Below, one piece after another: positions 1 to 9,330 of a stretch of 64,000 nt of DNA. Numbering within the stretch: position 1 is the stretch's first letter; each line of letters starts with the position of its first letter. The stretch lies in NCBI GenBank assembly GCA_016938735.1, contig JAFGUB010000032.1, forward strand, positions 148,364-212,363, read 5' to 3'. The notes beneath the pieces were generated by a model. It did not search any database. It saw only the letters and a program-made list of their open reading frames with translations, and was not told where the DNA came from. Source of the DNA: Campylobacterales bacterium. Its GTDB lineage: Bacteria > Campylobacterota > Campylobacteria > Campylobacterales > Sulfurimonadaceae. The position numbers and the translations under genes were made by a program.

Positions 1-181
1 CAGGCATGTCTGGGTGGCGGATAATGTTATGCGGCTTTCCTACTAGTTCTTCGGTATTATACCCCGAGATTTCACAAAACTTTCGATTGGCATAGGTGAT
101 GATGCCGCTAAGATCTGTTTCACTAATGATAGCGCGACCGCTAAACGTATACTCTTTATCTACTGGATGAACTCTATTCAT
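1..181 (-). CDS. PAS-domain sensor protein, N-terminal part (cut by window edge)
   Basis: The minus strand from an ATG at 181 reads open to the window edge (about 60 residues). It contains a typical PAS start: a short N-terminus, then TDLSGIITYANRKFCEISGY, followed by EELVGKPHNIIRHPDMP. This form, with NIIRHPDMP, is typical of Aer-like PAS domains that open chemoreceptors, diguanylate cyclases or histidine kinases in Campylobacterota. The output domain lies outside the window, so the role (redox or energy taxis, or signalling) cannot be decided. A TATATT/TATAAA stretch at about 222-232 on the minus strand could be its -10 region, and AAGGTCGG precedes the start. Confidence 0.7.
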   Translation of the reverse strand, partial: MNRVHPVDKEYTFSGRAIISETDLSGIITYANRKFCEISGYNTEELVGKPHNIIRHPDMP

Positions 182-251
182 ATAGATCCGACCTTACATG
201 AGGGATGCTGCAAAATTTTTATAATATAGCATAATCTCCTGCATTCAGAGG

Positions 252-2069
252 CTAATTGTAAAGGTTTTTGATGATTTTGGCATCTTTGGTGTTTAAACAG
301 GCAGCAATTTCCGACTCACTGGCCTGCCGTACGGCTTCAAACGTTCCAAAATAGTTGATCAGCTTTTTAACCTTCGCTTCGGATATCCCCTTCAACGTCA
401 GTAAGTGAGACTCTTGGTCGTGTTTGAGTTTTGTTTTTTGGTGAAATGAGACGGCGAATCGGTGCGCTTCATCACGTAGCCGCTGAACCCATTGTAAGCG
501 TTTGTCATCGCTTGGCAGGGTGATCGGCCCATGGGTTGTGTGGATGATGTCGCGTGCTCTGCCTTTCGCGCGGTGGGCTTTTGCATCGATTTTTTCTTTG
601 GAAATGGCGATCAGGTCGCAATAGGTGCCGCTTGAAGACAGCAGCTCCTGCGCCAAAGCAAGTAAGGTTGCTCCTCCGTCAAGAATCCATAGATCCGGCG
701 GAGGGTTTTTGGGGAAGCTTTCGATTCTACGGGTGAGGGTTTCACGCATCTGTGCGTATTCATCTCTGCTTTCAAGATGGTAGTGACGATAAGCGCTTTT
801 GTCAAAAACGCCGCGCTTACATGTAATCATCGCACCGACCGGAGCTTGGGCGGACATGTGAGAGTTGTCGAAGACTTCGATATGCTCGGGCAGGTTTTCA
901 AGCGCGCATAGTGAAGCGATAGCGGCTGCATCGGTGTCGTACCTCTCTTTGGGCGTATTGTCCAGCAGGCTTTGGGCGTTTTGAAGTGCCAAATCGATGA
1001 GCCGCTTGCGGTCTCCGCGCTGGGGTATGAACAGATGGGCTCTTTGTTCAAAAAGCTGACTGAGATGGTCGGATACAAGCGGCATCGTCTCAAAAGGGTG
1101 GGCAAGCAAAATAGGGGCAATAACGGGAGGTTTGTCATTTTTATAGTACTCCAGCAACAGCCGCTCGTAGGCTTCGTCGCGGTCAAAAGACTCTTTTTTG
1201 CTGACTACATCATGGCTGCTGGAGACAATTTTTCCCTGCCGCATAAAGAGCCGTACGATAGCGATTTTGTGCTCGTTGGACGCTAATGCGAAGATGTCAT
1301 AATTACTGTTGTCGGCAAGGTCGATGTGCGAAACGCTCTCCATTTTCAGGATGCGTTCAATGCGATCGCGCAGCACTTGTGCCTCTTCGAAGCGGAGCTG
1401 TTTTGCATAGTGCATCATGCGCTGGTGCAGCGCATCGGCAAGCTCTTTGCGGTTTTGCAGCATATACCTCGCTTGTGAGACGATGTCAGCATATTTTTTG
1501 GGATCGACCTCGTGCTCGCAAGGAGCAAGGCATTTTCCTAGCTGGTAAAAGAGACACGCTTTTTTACCTTTCAAACATGAAGCCTTCTGCACCAGCGTGA
1601 ACAGTTCATAGATTGAGTCAAGCAAGTCGCGTGCACCCGAAGAGTAGGGGCCGTAGTAGTCGACATGCTTGCCCTCAAGCACTTTTCGGGTGATTTCAAA
1701 GCGCGGATAAGGTTCGCTGTTGTCTATGTAGATATAGGGATAAGTTTTATCATCGCGCAGCAAAATATTGTATTTTGGTTTGAGTTGCTTGATAAGCGAG
1801 TTTTCGAGGATCAGCGCATCATGTTCGCTGTTGACAACGATGTAATGCATAGAGACGGTTTCGCGGATCATTTTGAGAATACGGGTGGAGAGCGTCGGAT
1901 TGGGAGAAAGCTGTGGTGTGAAGCGGAAGTAACTCTTGACGCGGTGACTGAGATTTTTGGCTTTACCGACATAAAGCAATCGCCCTGAGGCATCGAAATA
2001 GTGGTAGACACCCGGTTGATGAGGTAAGTTTTGCAAGGTGTGCAGCAGCGCGTCTGGTTCGATGTGCAT
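252..2069 (-). CDS. uvrC: UvrABC excinuclease subunit C
   Basis: 605 residues, full length for UvrC. UvrC makes both incisions around a DNA lesion in nucleotide excision repair after UvrA/UvrB loading. Domains in order: GIY-YIG nuclease at about 15-95 (GVYHYF, LLYVGKAKNL); a cysteine-containing linker (CLFYQLGKCLAPC); a UVR motif at about 215-235 (RFEEAQVLRDRI) that contacts UvrB; the RNase H-like 5' nuclease with IEVFDNSH and LWILDGG; and a C-terminal helix-hairpin-helix (LLTLKGISEAKVKKL). It stands alone on the minus strand, divergent from nadB. A TTACATGTAA palindrome lies inside it at 817-826, encoding Thr-Cys-Lys near the start of the nuclease domain. Confidence 0.97.
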   Translation of the reverse strand: MHIEPDALLHTLQNLPHQPGVYHYFDASGRLLYVGKAKNLSHRVKSYFRFTPQLSPNPTLSTRILKMIRETVSMHYIVVNSEHDALILENSLIKQLKPKYNILLRDDKTYPYIYIDNSEPYPRFEITRKVLEGKHVDYYGPYSSGARDLLDSIYELFTLVQKASCLKGKKACLFYQLGKCLAPCEHEVDPKKYADIVSQARYMLQNRKELADALHQRMMHYAKQLRFEEAQVLRDRIERILKMESVSHIDLADNSNYDIFALASNEHKIAIVRLFMRQGKIVSSSHDVVSKKESFDRDEAYERLLLEYYKNDKPPVIAPILLAHPFETMPLVSDHLSQLFEQRAHLFIPQRGDRKRLIDLALQNAQSLLDNTPKERYDTDAAAIASLCALENLPEHIEVFDNSHMSAQAPVGAMITCKRGVFDKSAYRHYHLESRDEYAQMRETLTRRIESFPKNPPPDLWILDGGATLLALAQELLSSSGTYCDLIAISKEKIDAKAHRAKGRARDIIHTTHGPITLPSDDKRLQWVQRLRDEAHRFAVSFHQKTKLKHDQESHLLTLKGISEAKVKKLINYFGTFEAVRQASESEIAACLNTKDAKIIKNLYN

Positions 2070-2260
2070 GGGGTTAAGATGACTTTTTTTATCAATTTTT
2101 TAGAGAAGCTGTATTACCATCACCGTTTTCCACTTTGAAGAGGCTCGGCGATTGACACAGTTTGCAATTAGAGGGGTGATTATAGCACTCCTATCGTTCT
2201 ATGCGGGAGGGTGCGGGTACAAGGCCGATCCCTTCTATCCGAAACAAAAGGCTCAGCACA

Positions 2261-3712
2261 ATGCAGTATGACGTGGTTATCGTAGGGGCTGGTGTGGCGG
2301 GTCTCTACGCCGCACTCAATCTTCCCAAAGAGAAAAAAGTCCTTATCATCAATAAAGCACAGCCATGGGAGTGCAACACCTACTATGCCCAGGGCGGCAT
2401 CACGACTGCTTATGATGACGATGATGTTGCAAGTCATATTGAAGACACTTTAAAAGCCGGTGACGGTTTGTGTGATAGTGAGGCTGTGCGTATTCTCAGT
2501 ACCGAAAGCCGTAGTGTGATCCGTGATTTGATGGAGCGCGGTTTTGAATTTGATAGAGATGCGCAAGGCGCGCTGCTATACACTCAAGAAGCGGCACACT
2601 CCAGACATAGAATTTTGCGCGCAGGCGGAGATGCGACCGGACGGTGTCTGCACCTCTTCTTATTGTCCCAGACGACCCATCCGATGCTTGCCGGTGCAAC
2701 TGTGACTGATCTGCTTCTGGATGAGCGCAAAGTGTGTGGCGTGGAGGTTTATTACCGCGATCGGTTTATGCAGATATTTGCCAAGCAAGTCATTATCGCC
2801 AGCGGCGGCGTCGGTTCGCTGTTTAAGTACCATACCAACGCGTCAAGTATCAGCGGAGAGCTGCACGGCATCTGTGTAGAAAAAGGAATTACGCTTGAGC
2901 GGATGGAGATGACGCAGTTTCACCCTACCGCCTATGTTGCAGGCCATGCCGCGCGCAAACAGCTCCTGACCGAAGCGCTACGCGGGGAAGGTGCATGTGT
3001 TGAAGATGAGGATGGTTATCGCTTCTTGTTTGAATATGACGATAGGGGAGAGTTGGCTTCGCGCGATATTGTCAGCCGTGCCATCTTTGATTACCGAAAA
3101 CGCACCCGCAAGAAGGTTTATCTCTCCTTTGACGCTTTTGAGACGGAGGAGTTCCATAAGCGTTTTCCCAACATCAGCCTCAACCTCAAAGCATTGGGGT
3201 TTGATGTACCCAAAGACCGCGTGCCCATTTCTCCCGCTTTTCACTACTCTATCGGGGGTATTCGTACCGATCTGCATGCGCGCGTAGAAGGGGTTGTGGG
3301 GCTTTACGCCGTTGGAGAGGCTGCTTCGACGAGGGTACACGGGGCTAATCGCTTAGCCAGCAATTCGCTGCTTGAGGGGCTGGTATTTGCTAGGCGTGCG
3401 GCGGTGACGGTGTGCGAAAGTAGCATCGAGGCGTGTCGCAAGTCGTTTCCGATTTGTAATGAACCGCTGGTTCTGCCGACGGATAAAGAGAAAAAAGATG
3501 CCCTAAGAACGATAATGTGGCATAATGTCTCCATTGTGCGCACCCGCTTGGGTTTGCAAGAGGCCAAGGAGTTTGTTGACAGTCAGCTGGATCAGAAGTT
3601 AGGGCGGATGTTACGTCTTAGGCTTCTGAGTGCTAAAGCGATCATCGATTCTGCCTTGGCAAGAGAAGACTCTGTGGGTGTGCATTATATAGAACAAGAG
3701 GAGTCACAATGA
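2261..3712 (+). CDS. nadB: L-aspartate oxidase
   Basis: Oxidises L-aspartate to iminoaspartate, the first step of de novo NAD synthesis, using FAD. About 483 residues from ATG 2261. I prefer this start to the upstream in-frame one at 2201 because MQYDVVIVGAGVAGLYAA puts the dinucleotide-binding GxGxxG motif at the N-terminus as usual. Other family features seen: YYAQGGI, an active-site stretch with TQFHPTAY, and the C-terminal GANRLASNSLLEGLVFARRA block with RVHGANR. The stop overlaps the start of the antiporter gene (ATGA at 3709), so the two are probably translationally coupled. No nadA or nadC is adjacent. Confidence 0.95.
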   Translation: MQYDVVIVGAGVAGLYAALNLPKEKKVLIINKAQPWECNTYYAQGGITTAYDDDDVASHIEDTLKAGDGLCDSEAVRILSTESRSVIRDLMERGFEFDRDAQGALLYTQEAAHSRHRILRAGGDATGRCLHLFLLSQTTHPMLAGATVTDLLLDERKVCGVEVYYRDRFMQIFAKQVIIASGGVGSLFKYHTNASSISGELHGICVEKGITLERMEMTQFHPTAYVAGHAARKQLLTEALRGEGACVEDEDGYRFLFEYDDRGELASRDIVSRAIFDYRKRTRKKVYLSFDAFETEEFHKRFPNISLNLKALGFDVPKDRVPISPAFHYSIGGIRTDLHARVEGVVGLYAVGEAASTRVHGANRLASNSLLEGLVFARRAAVTVCESSIEACRKSFPICNEPLVLPTDKEKKDALRTIMWHNVSIVRTRLGLQEAKEFVDSQLDQKLGRMLRLRLLSAKAIIDSALAREDSVGVHYIEQEESQ

Positions 3713-5043
3713 CCCGAGTGGAGGACGGCGCGCACGCCGTCGATTTGGCTGTCGAGCCTTTTGGTTGGCTGATTTTAGCCATTTTTGTAGTTGGTTATTA
3801 CTTCATTGCCGCTGAGGAGAAGTATCATATCAATAAGGCCAAACCGGCGTTGTTTACCGGAACGCTGCTGTTTATGTTGCTCGGTGTTTATTATGCGTTT
3901 CAGGGTCTGAATTTTCAGCCTTTTGAAACGGAAATTGCGCATCTTATTTTAGAGATTGCCGAAATTTTCTTCTTCTTGTTTGTCGCGATGACCTTTATTG
4001 AGGCGCTGATTGAGCGGGGTGTTTTTAATGCGCTCAAAGCGAAGCTGATCGCCAAAGGTTACGGATATCGCCAGCTCTTTTGGGTGACCGGCATTTTGGC
4101 TTTTTTCATCAGTCCTGTTGCCGACAACCTGACTACGGCGCTCATCCTCTCGACTGTTTTGATTACTATCGAGAAGCACAATAAGGATTTTTTGGTACCC
4201 GGTGCAATTAATATCGTCGTTGCGGCCAATGCCGGCGGTGCCTGGAGCCCCTTTGGAGATATTACAACGCTGATGGCGTGGACGGCCGGAAAGGGACATT
4301 TTGTCGATTTTCTCTTTCTCTTTCCTGCATCGTTTATCGGTTGGACGGTTACGGCCTATCTGTTGAGCCGTTTTGTGCCTGATATCTACCCAAATAGAGA
4401 GAATGAGGAGCTTGCTGAGCGTATCGAGGTGCTGCGCGGGGGTAAAGCGATCATCTGGTTGGGTGTCTTTACAATTGCGATTGCGGTCATTTCCAAGCAG
4501 GTGATGCATCTGCCGCCCATGTGGGGGATGCTCTTTGGTCTATCAGTGTTGAAGCTTTATATCCACTTTCTGAATCAAAAGCATAATGAAAATTTGAATA
4601 TTTTCCATTCGATCAGCAAAATCGAAAACGATACCTTGCTCTTCTTTTTCGGTATTTTGGCAGCTGTGGGGGCGTTGCACTTCGCAGGCTTCTTGGCACA
4701 TGCCGTCAAGCTGTATGAGATGTTTAATCCTACGTTTGTCAATATCGGTGTGGGTTTCCTTTCTGCCGTGGTCGATAACGTACCGGTTATGAGCGCGGTG
4801 CTTAAAGCCAATCCAAATATTGAACTCTCGCAATGGATGCTGGTGACGATGACGGCCGGAATCGGCGGTTCATTGATCGCTTTTGGTTCGGCTGCCGGTG
4901 TCGGCGTGATGGGCAAGCTGCGCGGGATCTACACCTTTTCATCTCACATGAAGCTTTCTTGGACCATTTTGGTGGGCTACTTCGTCTCATTGGTAATTTG
5001 GTATGTTCAGTTTGAGGTGCTCGGACTCTATCTGCCGCATTAA
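3709..5043 (+). CDS. nhaD: NhaD-type sodium/proton antiporter
   Basis: 444 residues, strongly hydrophobic with about 12 predicted membrane segments. It belongs to the ion transporter superfamily as NhaD: PVADNLTTALILSTV and NAGGAWSPFGDITTLMAW are typical, and a second repeat half has VVDNVPVMSAVL and GIGGSLIAFGSAAGVGVMG. These two inverted halves with a DN motif each match the family fold. It exports Na+ (or Li+) in exchange for protons across the inner membrane. It overlaps nadB by 4 bases (ATGA). A hairpin with stem GGCAGC/GCTGCC follows its stop at 5052-5069. Confidence 0.9.
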   Translation: MTRVEDGAHAVDLAVEPFGWLILAIFVVGYYFIAAEEKYHINKAKPALFTGTLLFMLLGVYYAFQGLNFQPFETEIAHLILEIAEIFFFLFVAMTFIEALIERGVFNALKAKLIAKGYGYRQLFWVTGILAFFISPVADNLTTALILSTVLITIEKHNKDFLVPGAINIVVAANAGGAWSPFGDITTLMAWTAGKGHFVDFLFLFPASFIGWTVTAYLLSRFVPDIYPNRENEELAERIEVLRGGKAIIWLGVFTIAIAVISKQVMHLPPMWGMLFGLSVLKLYIHFLNQKHNENLNIFHSISKIENDTLLFFFGILAAVGALHFAGFLAHAVKLYEMFNPTFVNIGVGFLSAVVDNVPVMSAVLKANPNIELSQWMLVTMTAGIGGSLIAFGSAAGVGVMGKLRGIYTFSSHMKLSWTILVGYFVSLVIWYVQFEVLGLYLPH

Positions 5044-5051
5044 CGCTTCGG

Positions 5052-5069
5052 GCAGCCGCTAGGCTGCCA
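5052..5069 (+). terminator. Hairpin after nhaD, possible terminator
   Basis: Just after the nhaD stop, GGCAGC and GCTGCC form a six-pair GC-rich stem with a CGCTAG loop that can itself pair. The following bases are A/T-rich but have no clear T-run, so this is a weak intrinsic terminator at best. Confidence 0.4.
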
Positions 5070-5139
5070 TCAATCAAATCTTAATCAACTTTTCAGTACC
5101 CTTTCAGCAAACATTCCTCTTTACTTCAAAGGTTTACCC

Positions 5140-6690
5140 GTGAAAGACGTCAGTATCATCGTTCTTGATTTCGGATCGCAATACACCCAACTCATCGCCA
5201 GAAGGTTGCGTGAAGACAAGATCTATTGCGAGATCGTGCCCTACCGCACCAATATTGAAGAGATCAAATCCAAAAATCCCAAAGGGATCATTTTAAGCGG
5301 TGGTCCGGCCTCGGTTTATGACAAAGATGCCTATGTTGTCGATCAGGCGATTTACGCACTCGGTCTTCCGGTGCTGGGCATCTGTTACGGTATGCAGCGC
5401 ATCGCGGTCGATTTCGGCGGCTCCGTTGTGCGTGCCGACCATCACGAATACGGCAAGGCAGAACTTGCCATTAATGTCGAACACGGCAAGAGTTCCATCC
5501 TGTTTCACGATTGCGAAGATGGGCGCACCGTCTGGATGAGCCATTCGGATCGTGTCGATATTTTGCCTGAGGGCTTCAAGCCGATTGCCCATTCGGGCAA
5601 CTCCCCGTATGCTGCCATTGCCGATGAAGAGCGCCGCATCTACGCCATGCAGTACCATCCTGAGGTGCAGCACTCCGAAGAGGGGTATCTGATGCTGCGT
5701 AACTTCGCGCGCAAGATCTGCGGTATCACCGAAAAATGGGACATGGGCCATTTTCTTAAAGAGCAGATCGCCAAAGTGAAGGCCCAGGTGGGCGGCGGCA
5801 AGGTGCTTTGTGCGCTGAGCGGAGGGGTAGATTCGTCGGTTGTGGCGGCACTTTTGTATGAGGCGATCGGCGATCAACTGATTCCCGTATTTGTGGATAA
5901 CGGACTGCTGCGCAAGGGCGAGCGCGAATCGGTGGAGAATATCTTCAAGGTGCATCTGAAGGTGCCGCTCATTACGGTGGATGCTTCGGCGCAGTTTCTT
6001 GGCAAACTCCAAGGCGTGACCGATCCTGAGCAGAAGCGCAAAATTATCGGTCATACCTTTATCGAAGTCTTTGAAGCGGAGGCAAAAAAACACGACGGTA
6101 TCAAATTTCTGGCGCAAGGCACCCTCTATCCCGACGTGATCGAGTCGGTTTCGGTCAAAGGTCCTTCGCAGACGATCAAGAGCCACCATAATGTCGGCGG
6201 ACTACCCGAATGGATGGATTTCGAGCTGATCGAGCCGTTGCGCGAGCTCTTCAAAGACGAAGTACGCAAGCTTGGGCTTGAGCTGGGACTGCCTGAATCC
6301 TTGGTCTACCGTCATCCGTTCCCGGGGCCGGGTTTGGGCATTCGCATCATGGGCGAAGTGAACCAAGCGGATCTGGATCTGCTGCGCGAAGCCGACGTGA
6401 TTTTGCTTGACGAACTTAAGGCCAGCGGCTATTATGCCCGTACATGGCAGGCATTCGCCGTACTGCTCAACGTCAAAAGCGTCGGCGTCATGGGCGACAA
6501 CCGCACCTACGACAATACGGTCTGTGTGCGCGTCGTCGAGGCGGTGGACGGTATGACCGCCACCTTTGCCCATCTGCCGCACGATCTGCTTGAGCGTATC
6601 AGCCGCCGTATTATCAACGAAGTCAAGGGCATCAACCGTGTCGTTTATGACATCAGCTCCAAACCGCCCGCAACGATTGAATGGGAATAA
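5140..6690 (+). CDS. guaA: GMP synthase (glutamine-hydrolysing)
   Basis: 516 residues with a GTG start at 5140. Converts XMP to GMP using glutamine and ATP. The N-terminal class I glutamine amidotransferase (about 1-195) has the catalytic GICYGMQ cysteine and the HPEV histidine. The ATP pyrophosphatase domain has the SGGVDSS P-loop at about 230. The C-terminal dimerisation domain ends with KPPATIEWE, the family signature. The 96-base gap from nhaD suggests its own promoter. It overlaps the next gene by 10 bases. Confidence 0.98.
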   Translation: MKDVSIIVLDFGSQYTQLIARRLREDKIYCEIVPYRTNIEEIKSKNPKGIILSGGPASVYDKDAYVVDQAIYALGLPVLGICYGMQRIAVDFGGSVVRADHHEYGKAELAINVEHGKSSILFHDCEDGRTVWMSHSDRVDILPEGFKPIAHSGNSPYAAIADEERRIYAMQYHPEVQHSEEGYLMLRNFARKICGITEKWDMGHFLKEQIAKVKAQVGGGKVLCALSGGVDSSVVAALLYEAIGDQLIPVFVDNGLLRKGERESVENIFKVHLKVPLITVDASAQFLGKLQGVTDPEQKRKIIGHTFIEVFEAEAKKHDGIKFLAQGTLYPDVIESVSVKGPSQTIKSHHNVGGLPEWMDFELIEPLRELFKDEVRKLGLELGLPESLVYRHPFPGPGLGIRIMGEVNQADLDLLREADVILLDELKASGYYARTWQAFAVLLNVKSVGVMGDNRTYDNTVCVRVVEAVDGMTATFAHLPHDLLERISRRIINEVKGINRVVYDISSKPPATIEWE

Positions 6691-7319
6691 CCCTTCCGAT
6701 CTATCTCTGCTCTAAGACCCCCCATACGGGGGTGATGCATCTGCCGCTGATTATCTCCGAACCTTTACATGTAAGCATAGAGTGGGAGCATTATGATGTC
6801 TTGGTACTGAGTTCGCAAGAGAGTGTCGGGCTCTTAGGCGCGCGGGTACCGTGGGAGCGCTTGGAGGTATTGGCCGTCTCAAAGCGCACGGCAGAAGCGG
6901 CACAGCGCGCCGGCGCGCTGCGTGTGGCGAGTGCAGCGGGATCGGGAGAGGGGCTCTATGCGCTTATCAAAAAGGGTTACGCTGATCGAAGAGTGCTCTA
7001 TGTGTCGGCCCAGCAGCCCGCAAGCGACTTCGATGAGCGTTTGCGCCTTGAGGGGGTAAGGATCGAGCGTATCGCTTTGTACGCCACCGGATGCAATGCC
7101 GAGATGACGATTGGAGAGATTGAAGACGATGCGGTCGTGATCTTCACCTCTCCGTCAAGCGTGGAATGTTTTTTAAAGCGTTATCGCCTGTTGGACACAC
7201 ACCGCGTGATTGCAATCGGCCCAACGACCGCAGCCGCACTGCCTTTACATGTAAAGCCGAAACTCCCCGAAAGCCCCTCAATAGAGGCTTGCGTGGCGCT
7301 GGCGAAGTCGCTGGCTTAA
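6681..7319 (+). CDS. hemD: Uroporphyrinogen-III synthase
   Basis: 212 residues, begins inside the 3' end of guaA (ATG in GAATGGGAATAA). HemD closes hydroxymethylbilane into uroporphyrinogen III for haem and sirohaem. HemD is poorly conserved, but the typical pattern is present: [14 protein letters not shown] near the N-terminus, a linker with [28 protein letters not shown], and [18 protein letters not shown] followed by [12 protein letters not shown]. Two exact TTACATGTAA palindromes lie in it (6765-6774 and 7245-7254), both read as Leu-His-Val. Confidence 0.88.
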   Translation: MGITLPIYLCSKTPHTGVMHLPLIISEPLHVSIEWEHYDVLVLSSQESVGLLGARVPWERLEVLAVSKRTAEAAQRAGALRVASAAGSGEGLYALIKKGYADRRVLYVSAQQPASDFDERLRLEGVRIERIALYATGCNAEMTIGEIEDDAVVIFTSPSSVECFLKRYRLLDTHRVIAIGPTTAAALPLHVKPKLPESPSIEACVALAKSLA

Positions 7320-7331
7320 GTTTTTAGAGGC

Positions 7332-7337
7332 TATAAT
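7332..7337 (+). promoter_or_regulatory. -10 box for the 6S-like RNA
   Basis: A perfect TATAAT lies six to ten bases before the 5' arm of the closing stem of the RNA described next. Its spacing predicts transcription starting at about 7343. No clear -35 is visible, as is usual in Campylobacterota. Confidence 0.55.
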
Positions 7338-7342
7338 TCTTC

Positions 7343-7500
7343 AAAGCCTGGATGGTGCGAGTCATCGCATATCAGGGGGTTCTACATATCTATTTAGCGG
7401 ATGAAGTAGACACTGTTGTGTGCGGCTCTCTTGTTGATAAGCGACGCTTGGAGAGAGAGCCCCTGATGCAGTGCTCAATCGCTATTGTTCGGCTTTGAGA
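7343..7500 (+). ncRNA. ssrS: 6S RNA-like transcript upstream of purD
   Basis: The 293-base gap between hemD and purD has no credible gene but folds like 6S RNA. TCAAAGCC at 7341-7348 pairs with GGCTTTGA at 7491-7498 as a closing stem. After an asymmetric open region of about 22 bases on each side, ATCAGGGG at 7371-7378 pairs with CCCCTGAT at 7460-7467. GGCTCTC at 7424-7430 can also pair with GAGAGCC at 7455-7461, giving a long terminal arm. A TATAAT sits at the right distance upstream. As I recall, 6S RNA genes in Campylobacterota lie next to purD, which supports the call. 6S RNA sequesters the housekeeping RNA polymerase in stationary phase. Ends are approximate. Confidence 0.6.
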
Positions 7501-7612
7501 ACCAAAGCTCGTTGTGAGACGCCCATCCGGACTTGAATACAGCGAGTGTTGATGCGAGAGCGCCCTTTTGCATGAACACTCACCCCACTTAAAGACGATC
7601 ACGGAGCAAAGT

Positions 7613-8878
7613 ATGAATGTTATGGTTATCGGAAGCGGCGGCCGCGAATTTGCCATCGGGCGCGCACTCTCCAAAGATACGGCGGTGCAGAAGATCTACT
7701 TTGCGCCCGGCAACGGTGCAACGGAGCGTTTGGGAGAGAATGTCGCCATCAGCGACTATGAGGCCTTGGCCGAATTTGCCAAAACGCAGGGTGTCGATTT
7801 AACCATCGTAGGCCCCGAGGGGCCTTTGGTCGAGGGGGTTGTCGATATCTTCAAAGCTCATGGATTGACGATTTTTGGCCCTTCAAAAGCTGCGGCGCGT
7901 TTAGAGGGTTCCAAAGTCTACATGAAGAATTTCTTGGCCAAATACGGTATTCCGACGGCGCGCTACATCGAAACCGACCATATCAAAACGGCTTATAAGT
8001 TTATCGCTACGCTCGGCGTGCCGGTGGTGGTCAAAGCCGACGGACTGTGTGCGGGCAAAGGGGTCATCATCGCTCAGAGCCACGACGAGGCCAAAAAAGC
8101 GGTCGGCGAGATGCTCAGCGGCGCAGCCTTCGGCGACGCCGGACGCAAAGTGGTGATCGAGGAGTTTCTCGACGGCTATGAGCTCTCCATGTTTGCGATT
8201 TGTGACGGCGAGGAGTTTATTTTGCTGCCTGCCGCTCAGGATCATAAACGTTTGCTCGATGGTGATCAGGGGCCCAACACGGGCGGTATGGGTGCGTATG
8301 CCCCGACGCCGCTGGTAGATGAGGTGATCTATGAAAAGGTCAAGGCGCGCATCATTCGCCCAACACTCGATGGGATGAAGGCGGAGAGTGCTCCGTTTGA
8401 AGGGGTGCTCTTTATCGGCCTCATGATCGTGAATGGTGAGCCGCTGACGCTGGAGTTCAACGTCCGTTTCGGAGACCCCGAGTGTGAGATTTTGATGCCG
8501 CTCATGCAAACGCCTGCCAGTGAGCTCTTTTACAAGGCGGCCACCAAGCAGCTGGATCGCTTACATGTAAGCTTTTCGAAGCAATACGCCGTCGGTGTCG
8601 TCATGGCGAGCAAAGAGTATCCTTACGCCAATTCGACTCCTGCCGAGATTATCGTCGATGAGATCCATCATCCCGAGATTGCGCAGCATGCGCATATCTG
8701 TTTCGCGGGCGTGGGATCGCAAGATGGGGTGCTGATGGCTACCGGCGGGCGCGTTCTGGTCTGCGTGGGGCTAGGTGAGAGTATCCGCGAAGCACGCGAC
8801 CGCGCCTACATGCTCTGCGGACAGGTGCATTACGCCGGTAAGAAGCTGCGCACCGATATCGCATATCAGGCGCTTTGA
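7613..8878 (+). CDS. purD: Phosphoribosylamine-glycine ligase
   Basis: 421 residues from ATG 7613 (CGGAG ribosome site, then [16 protein letters not shown]). Purine pathway step 2: joins glycine to phosphoribosylamine with ATP. ATP-grasp features: [40 protein letters not shown], and [18 protein letters not shown]. Length is normal. An upstream in-frame ATG at 7568 lacks a ribosome site and is rejected. A TTACATGTAA lies at 8561-8570 (Leu-His-Val). Confidence 0.97.
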   Translation: MNVMVIGSGGREFAIGRALSKDTAVQKIYFAPGNGATERLGENVAISDYEALAEFAKTQGVDLTIVGPEGPLVEGVVDIFKAHGLTIFGPSKAAARLEGSKVYMKNFLAKYGIPTARYIETDHIKTAYKFIATLGVPVVVKADGLCAGKGVIIAQSHDEAKKAVGEMLSGAAFGDAGRKVVIEEFLDGYELSMFAICDGEEFILLPAAQDHKRLLDGDQGPNTGGMGAYAPTPLVDEVIYEKVKARIIRPTLDGMKAESAPFEGVLFIGLMIVNGEPLTLEFNVRFGDPECEILMPLMQTPASELFYKAATKQLDRLHVSFSKQYAVGVVMASKEYPYANSTPAEIIVDEIHHPEIAQHAHICFAGVGSQDGVLMATGGRVLVCVGLGESIREARDRAYMLCGQVHYAGKKLRTDIAYQAL

Positions 8879-9330
8879 TGCCAAGCGAAGAGATCGAATC
8901 GCTGCTACACCGAGAGCACTTAAAGCTTGCTGATCCCAAAAAGCGTGCGATGGCATTTTTGATCGACGAGCTTTTGTTATCGGTACTGCTGATGGTGGTG
9001 CTTTGGGATCAGTTTGCCGCAGCGGTGAGCATGGAAGAGCTCATCAACGTCACCAATACCTTCGTGCTTGAGTTTATGCTGATCAAAGTTATTTACCAAA
9101 CCTTTTTTGTTATGCAGTACGGTGCGACGCTGGGCAAGATTGCTATGAAAATTCGGGTCTACGAGCTACGGACAATGGATGCGCCTTCATTGTTATGCGC
9201 ACTCAATCGGGCAGTCTTTCGGGTTGTCGGAGAGCTGCTCTTTTATCTAGGATTTGTGTGGGGGCTGTTGGATCCGTTCAAACGGACATGGCATGACCGT
9301 AGCGCGCAGACGCTGGTGGTGGATGCGTAA
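8878..9330 (+). CDS. RDD family membrane protein
   Basis: 150 residues from the ATG that overlaps the purD stop (TGATG at 8876-8880). It has a soluble N-terminus (about 20 residues) and then KKRAMAFLIDELLLSVLLMVVL, the R...D.. pattern that starts RDD domains. A second hydrophobic segment (FMLIKVIYQTFFVMQYGATLGKI) and a third near the C-terminus follow, ending DPFKRTWHDRSAQTLVV. The family is common, of uncertain function (some members affect Na+ or Li+ tolerance). In this group it usually precedes lptD, as here. Confidence 0.85.
   Translation: MPSEEIESLLHREHLKLADPKKRAMAFLIDELLLSVLLMVVLWDQFAAAVSMEELINVTNTFVLEFMLIKVIYQTFFVMQYGATLGKIAMKIRVYELRTMDAPSLLCALNRAVFRVVGELLFYLGFVWGLLDPFKRTWHDRSAQTLVVDA

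Noticed and set aside
2201..2260. Upstream start for nadB
   Set aside because: The extra 20 residues precede the flavin-binding motif and are unlike the family; ATG 2261 gives the expected N-terminus.
7320..7612. Purine riboswitch for purD
   Set aside because: No purine-aptamer core is visible, and the stem layout fits 6S RNA better.
7390..7674. 94-residue minus-strand ORF over the hemD-purD gap
   Set aside because: It is antisense to the 6S-like fold and the purD start, without ribosome site or protein-like composition.
9254..9322. Longer LptD start
   Set aside because: It would place basic, tryptophan-rich residues before a good signal peptide and lies inside the RDD gene.
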